A stretch of DNA of 34,675 nucleotides from Bdellovibrionales bacterium (GTDB lineage Bacteria > Bdellovibrionota > Bdellovibrionia > Bdellovibrionales > JAMPXM01). Positions 33,287-34,675 of this stretch are shown in pieces. Positions within the stretch are counted from its first letter, which is position 1; each line of letters starts with the position of its first letter. The DNA lies in contig SYLX01000238.1 in NCBI GenBank assembly GCA_005808505.1, positions 1 to 34,675 of the forward strand, given 5' to 3'. The translations under genes and the position numbers were made by a program. Below the pieces are notes generated by a model. That model was not told where the DNA came from and did not search any database. It was given only the letters and a program-made list of their open reading frames with translations.

Positions 33287-34222
33287 ATGGTCATGAACGA
33301 AACGGTGCTTAAAATTAATCGCATCCTTGAAGGTCTCATCGGCTGCTCCCTTGAGTTCCATCCCTCTGATTCACTTACGGCGGAGGAATGGGATCGAAGC
33401 GAGCTCGAACTGCTTCGCGGAGAAGAGGCGGAAGAAAAGCCGGAATACCTCCAAAGTGAGCTTGCGGAGAATTCTTACGGGTTTCCGTTGAACTACCTCG
33501 GTACATTCGCGGGACTCGCGGTCGTTCGCAATTTGAAGAACGCGAAACTGCGCGATCTTCTTCGCTTAGCGGAGTTGATCACCGTGGCTCTCGAGAACAG
33601 TCTCGAACAAGAGCAGCGCCGCGCGAATCAAGTTTCGATCGAAGCTTCGAACGTCATTCCTCTTCGCAAAGGTGGGGAAGCCGTTTTGAAAGTGATCGAC
33701 AAGGAAACTTTGGAGACGGATCCTTCAGCTCCGCTCAAATCACTCTCGCTTCTGATCGAAACGCAGCCTGATTTTCCGCTTCAGCGCATCGCTGTTGAGA
33801 TTCATCAACTCTCAGGTCGTTGGGCGATGGTTGGTCTAGAAGATCTTCCGAAAGATGTTCTCGATACACGCGAGAACCTGAAAGAGATGGGCGCGATGAC
33901 GATCTTCATCCGCGACGTCGCAAGTCTGAAGCCCGAACAGCAGTTGCGTTTAGCTGAGTACTTGGCGATTAAGCCATCAGGCGATATGCCGCAAATCATT
34001 GCGGGCATTGCACCTGAGGCTGAGATCCTCAATCACTTGCGCGAACTCTTCTTCTGCACGCAGCTCGACTTCACGCAAAAGTCTTCGGAAGAAATCACAA
34101 GCGATCTCGTGAAGTCTAGTCTTCAGTTCATCCTTGAGAAGACTCGCGAGAAGGTGACTGTCGACGAGCGTCGTTACGTCCCCTTCCACATTCAGCATCT
34201 CGACTCCGAAACGTTTCACTAA
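33287..34222 (+). CDS. Unknown protein, possibly with a degenerate activator-like AAA+ segment
   Basis: 311 residues from ATG 33287, with AAAGGA 7-8 bp upstream. No family is recognised with confidence. The N-terminus (NETVLKINRILEGLIGCSLEFHP) and GTFAGLAVVRNLKNAKLRDLLRLAELITVALENSLE look like a small GAF/PAS-type module and a dimerisation helix. The C-terminal half contains AMTIFIRDVASLKPEQQLRLAEYL and PQIIAGIAPEAEILNHLRELFF, loosely similar to the Walker B and following region of sigma-54 activators. No Walker A, GAFTGA or helix-turn-helix is seen. It could be a regulatory derivative of such an activator; similarity by eye is weak. It is cytoplasmic and followed by a hairpin. Confidence 0.65.
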   Translation: MVMNETVLKINRILEGLIGCSLEFHPSDSLTAEEWDRSELELLRGEEAEEKPEYLQSELAENSYGFPLNYLGTFAGLAVVRNLKNAKLRDLLRLAELITVALENSLEQEQRRANQVSIEASNVIPLRKGGEAVLKVIDKETLETDPSAPLKSLSLLIETQPDFPLQRIAVEIHQLSGRWAMVGLEDLPKDVLDTRENLKEMGAMTIFIRDVASLKPEQQLRLAEYLAIKPSGDMPQIIAGIAPEAEILNHLRELFFCTQLDFTQKSSEEITSDLVKSSLQFILEKTREKVTVDERRYVPFHIQHLDSETFH

Positions 34223-34232
34223 ATGAGATTTG

Positions 34233-34257
34233 GCGCGGCCTACTTGGGCCGCGCTTT
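34233..34257 (+). terminator. Probable intrinsic terminator
   Basis: GCGCGGCC and GGCCGCGC pair perfectly over 8 bp around TACTTG, followed by TTTCGCTT, directly after the stop at 34222. Confidence 0.6.
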
Positions 34258-34325
34258 CGCTTCTAGAACGACTCACTCATTTCTAAGAGATTGCGTTTCT
34301 CGTTTGTCTTTGCGAGCCTTTTTAT

Positions 34326-34675
34326 ATGACTCCAATTACAGATGAGGCGCGCCAGGAGCTAGACTCGTTCCTGAATACCGCCATCGGCAAAACTGGCTAC
34401 GAGATCTTTCAACTTGCGGGCGATGCTTCGGCACGTCGCTACTACCGTGTGGTAGCTGGACAAGAGTCCTGGGTTCTCATGTCGTGGGAACCCTTCAAAG
34501 ACGACGGCAGCTACCCCTTCTTGAGCGTTCGCGATCACTTCGCTAAGCACGGTGTCGCTGTTCCGCAGATCATCGCGAAGGCACCAGACAAAGGTCTGCT
34601 TTTGCAAGAGGATCTCGGTGATCTCACTCTCGAGCGCAAGTTTTGGGAGAACCAGAGCCAACAGCAAGCTGTGCC
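34326..34675 (+). CDS. AmgK-like sugar kinase / aminoglycoside-phosphotransferase fold, N-terminal part
   Basis: The first 116 residues, cut off by the window end. The glycine-poor loop GDASARRYYRV (about residues 31-41) is the family signature of N-acetylmuramate/GlcNAc-1-kinase AmgK and related kinases. VAVPQIIAKAPDKGLLLQEDLGDLTLERKF follows the family's hinge region. AmgK phosphorylates recycled cell-wall amino sugars at the anomeric position. The start at ATG 34326 has no clear ribosome site. The catalytic HGD and metal-binding DFQ motifs are beyond the window, so exact function is not verifiable. Confidence 0.75.
   Translation, partial: MTPITDEARQELDSFLNTAIGKTGYEIFQLAGDASARRYYRVVAGQESWVLMSWEPFKDDGSYPFLSVRDHFAKHGVAVPQIIAKAPDKGLLLQEDLGDLTLERKFWENQSQQQAV

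Overview
The window looks like chromosomal DNA from a Gram-negative, moderately GC-rich bacterium with a full murein and outer-membrane apparatus. MreB, a class A PBP, an MsbA-type exporter, a lipoprotein and a large outer-membrane protein are all present. Two sigma-54 activators, a Y1-type transposase of a kind I associate with delta-proteobacteria and Bdellovibrionota, and an xseA-xseB-ispA-tlyA cluster suggest a Bdellovibrionota/Oligoflexia-like or other former delta-proteobacterial genome. That placement is inference; no rRNA or tRNA is visible to confirm it.

Left part (1-10.7 kb). The 5' end of mreB (minus) is followed by an SCP2-like gene (plus), the minus pair glpD and a GNAT-like gene, and a HAD phosphatase (plus). 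A long minus-strand run then reads, in transcription order, small membrane protein, xseA, xseB, ispA, tlyA, a patatin-like lipoprotein, pepP. The genes are tightly packed and several overlap or nearly touch. The patatin-like protein has lost both catalytic residues, and XseA carries an N-terminal extension of about 200 residues.

Middle part (10.7-24.2 kb). A 6S RNA gene (ssrS) with its own promoter and terminator lies between this operon and a secreted, cysteine-bearing coiled-coil protein of unknown function. PBP1A, UvrA and an ABC exporter follow on the plus strand. The exporter appears to start at a CUG codon inside the uvrA stop (CTGA overlap). A 971-residue usher-like outer-membrane protein converges on it one base away.

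Right part (24.2-34.7 kb). A PocR-like/sigma-54 activator is followed by a perfect REP-like palindrome, a strong terminator, ten copies of an 8-bp G-rich repeat and a Y1-type transposase. Antisense to the next intergenic region is a candidate structured RNA of about 320 nt with six consecutive hairpins and a terminator. Next comes a complete phosphorelay: a CHASE-like/GAF hybrid histidine kinase, a separate HPt protein overlapping it, and an NtrC-type response regulator facing them. Divergent from the regulator gene is a textbook -24/-12 sigma-54 promoter, preceded by a dyad that could be its activator site. It drives a DUF1328 small membrane protein, then a hemerythrin and a helical periplasmic protein. 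I read this as a self-contained signalling and stress module. The window ends with an unrecognised protein that may carry a degenerate activator-like region and the start of an AmgK-like kinase.
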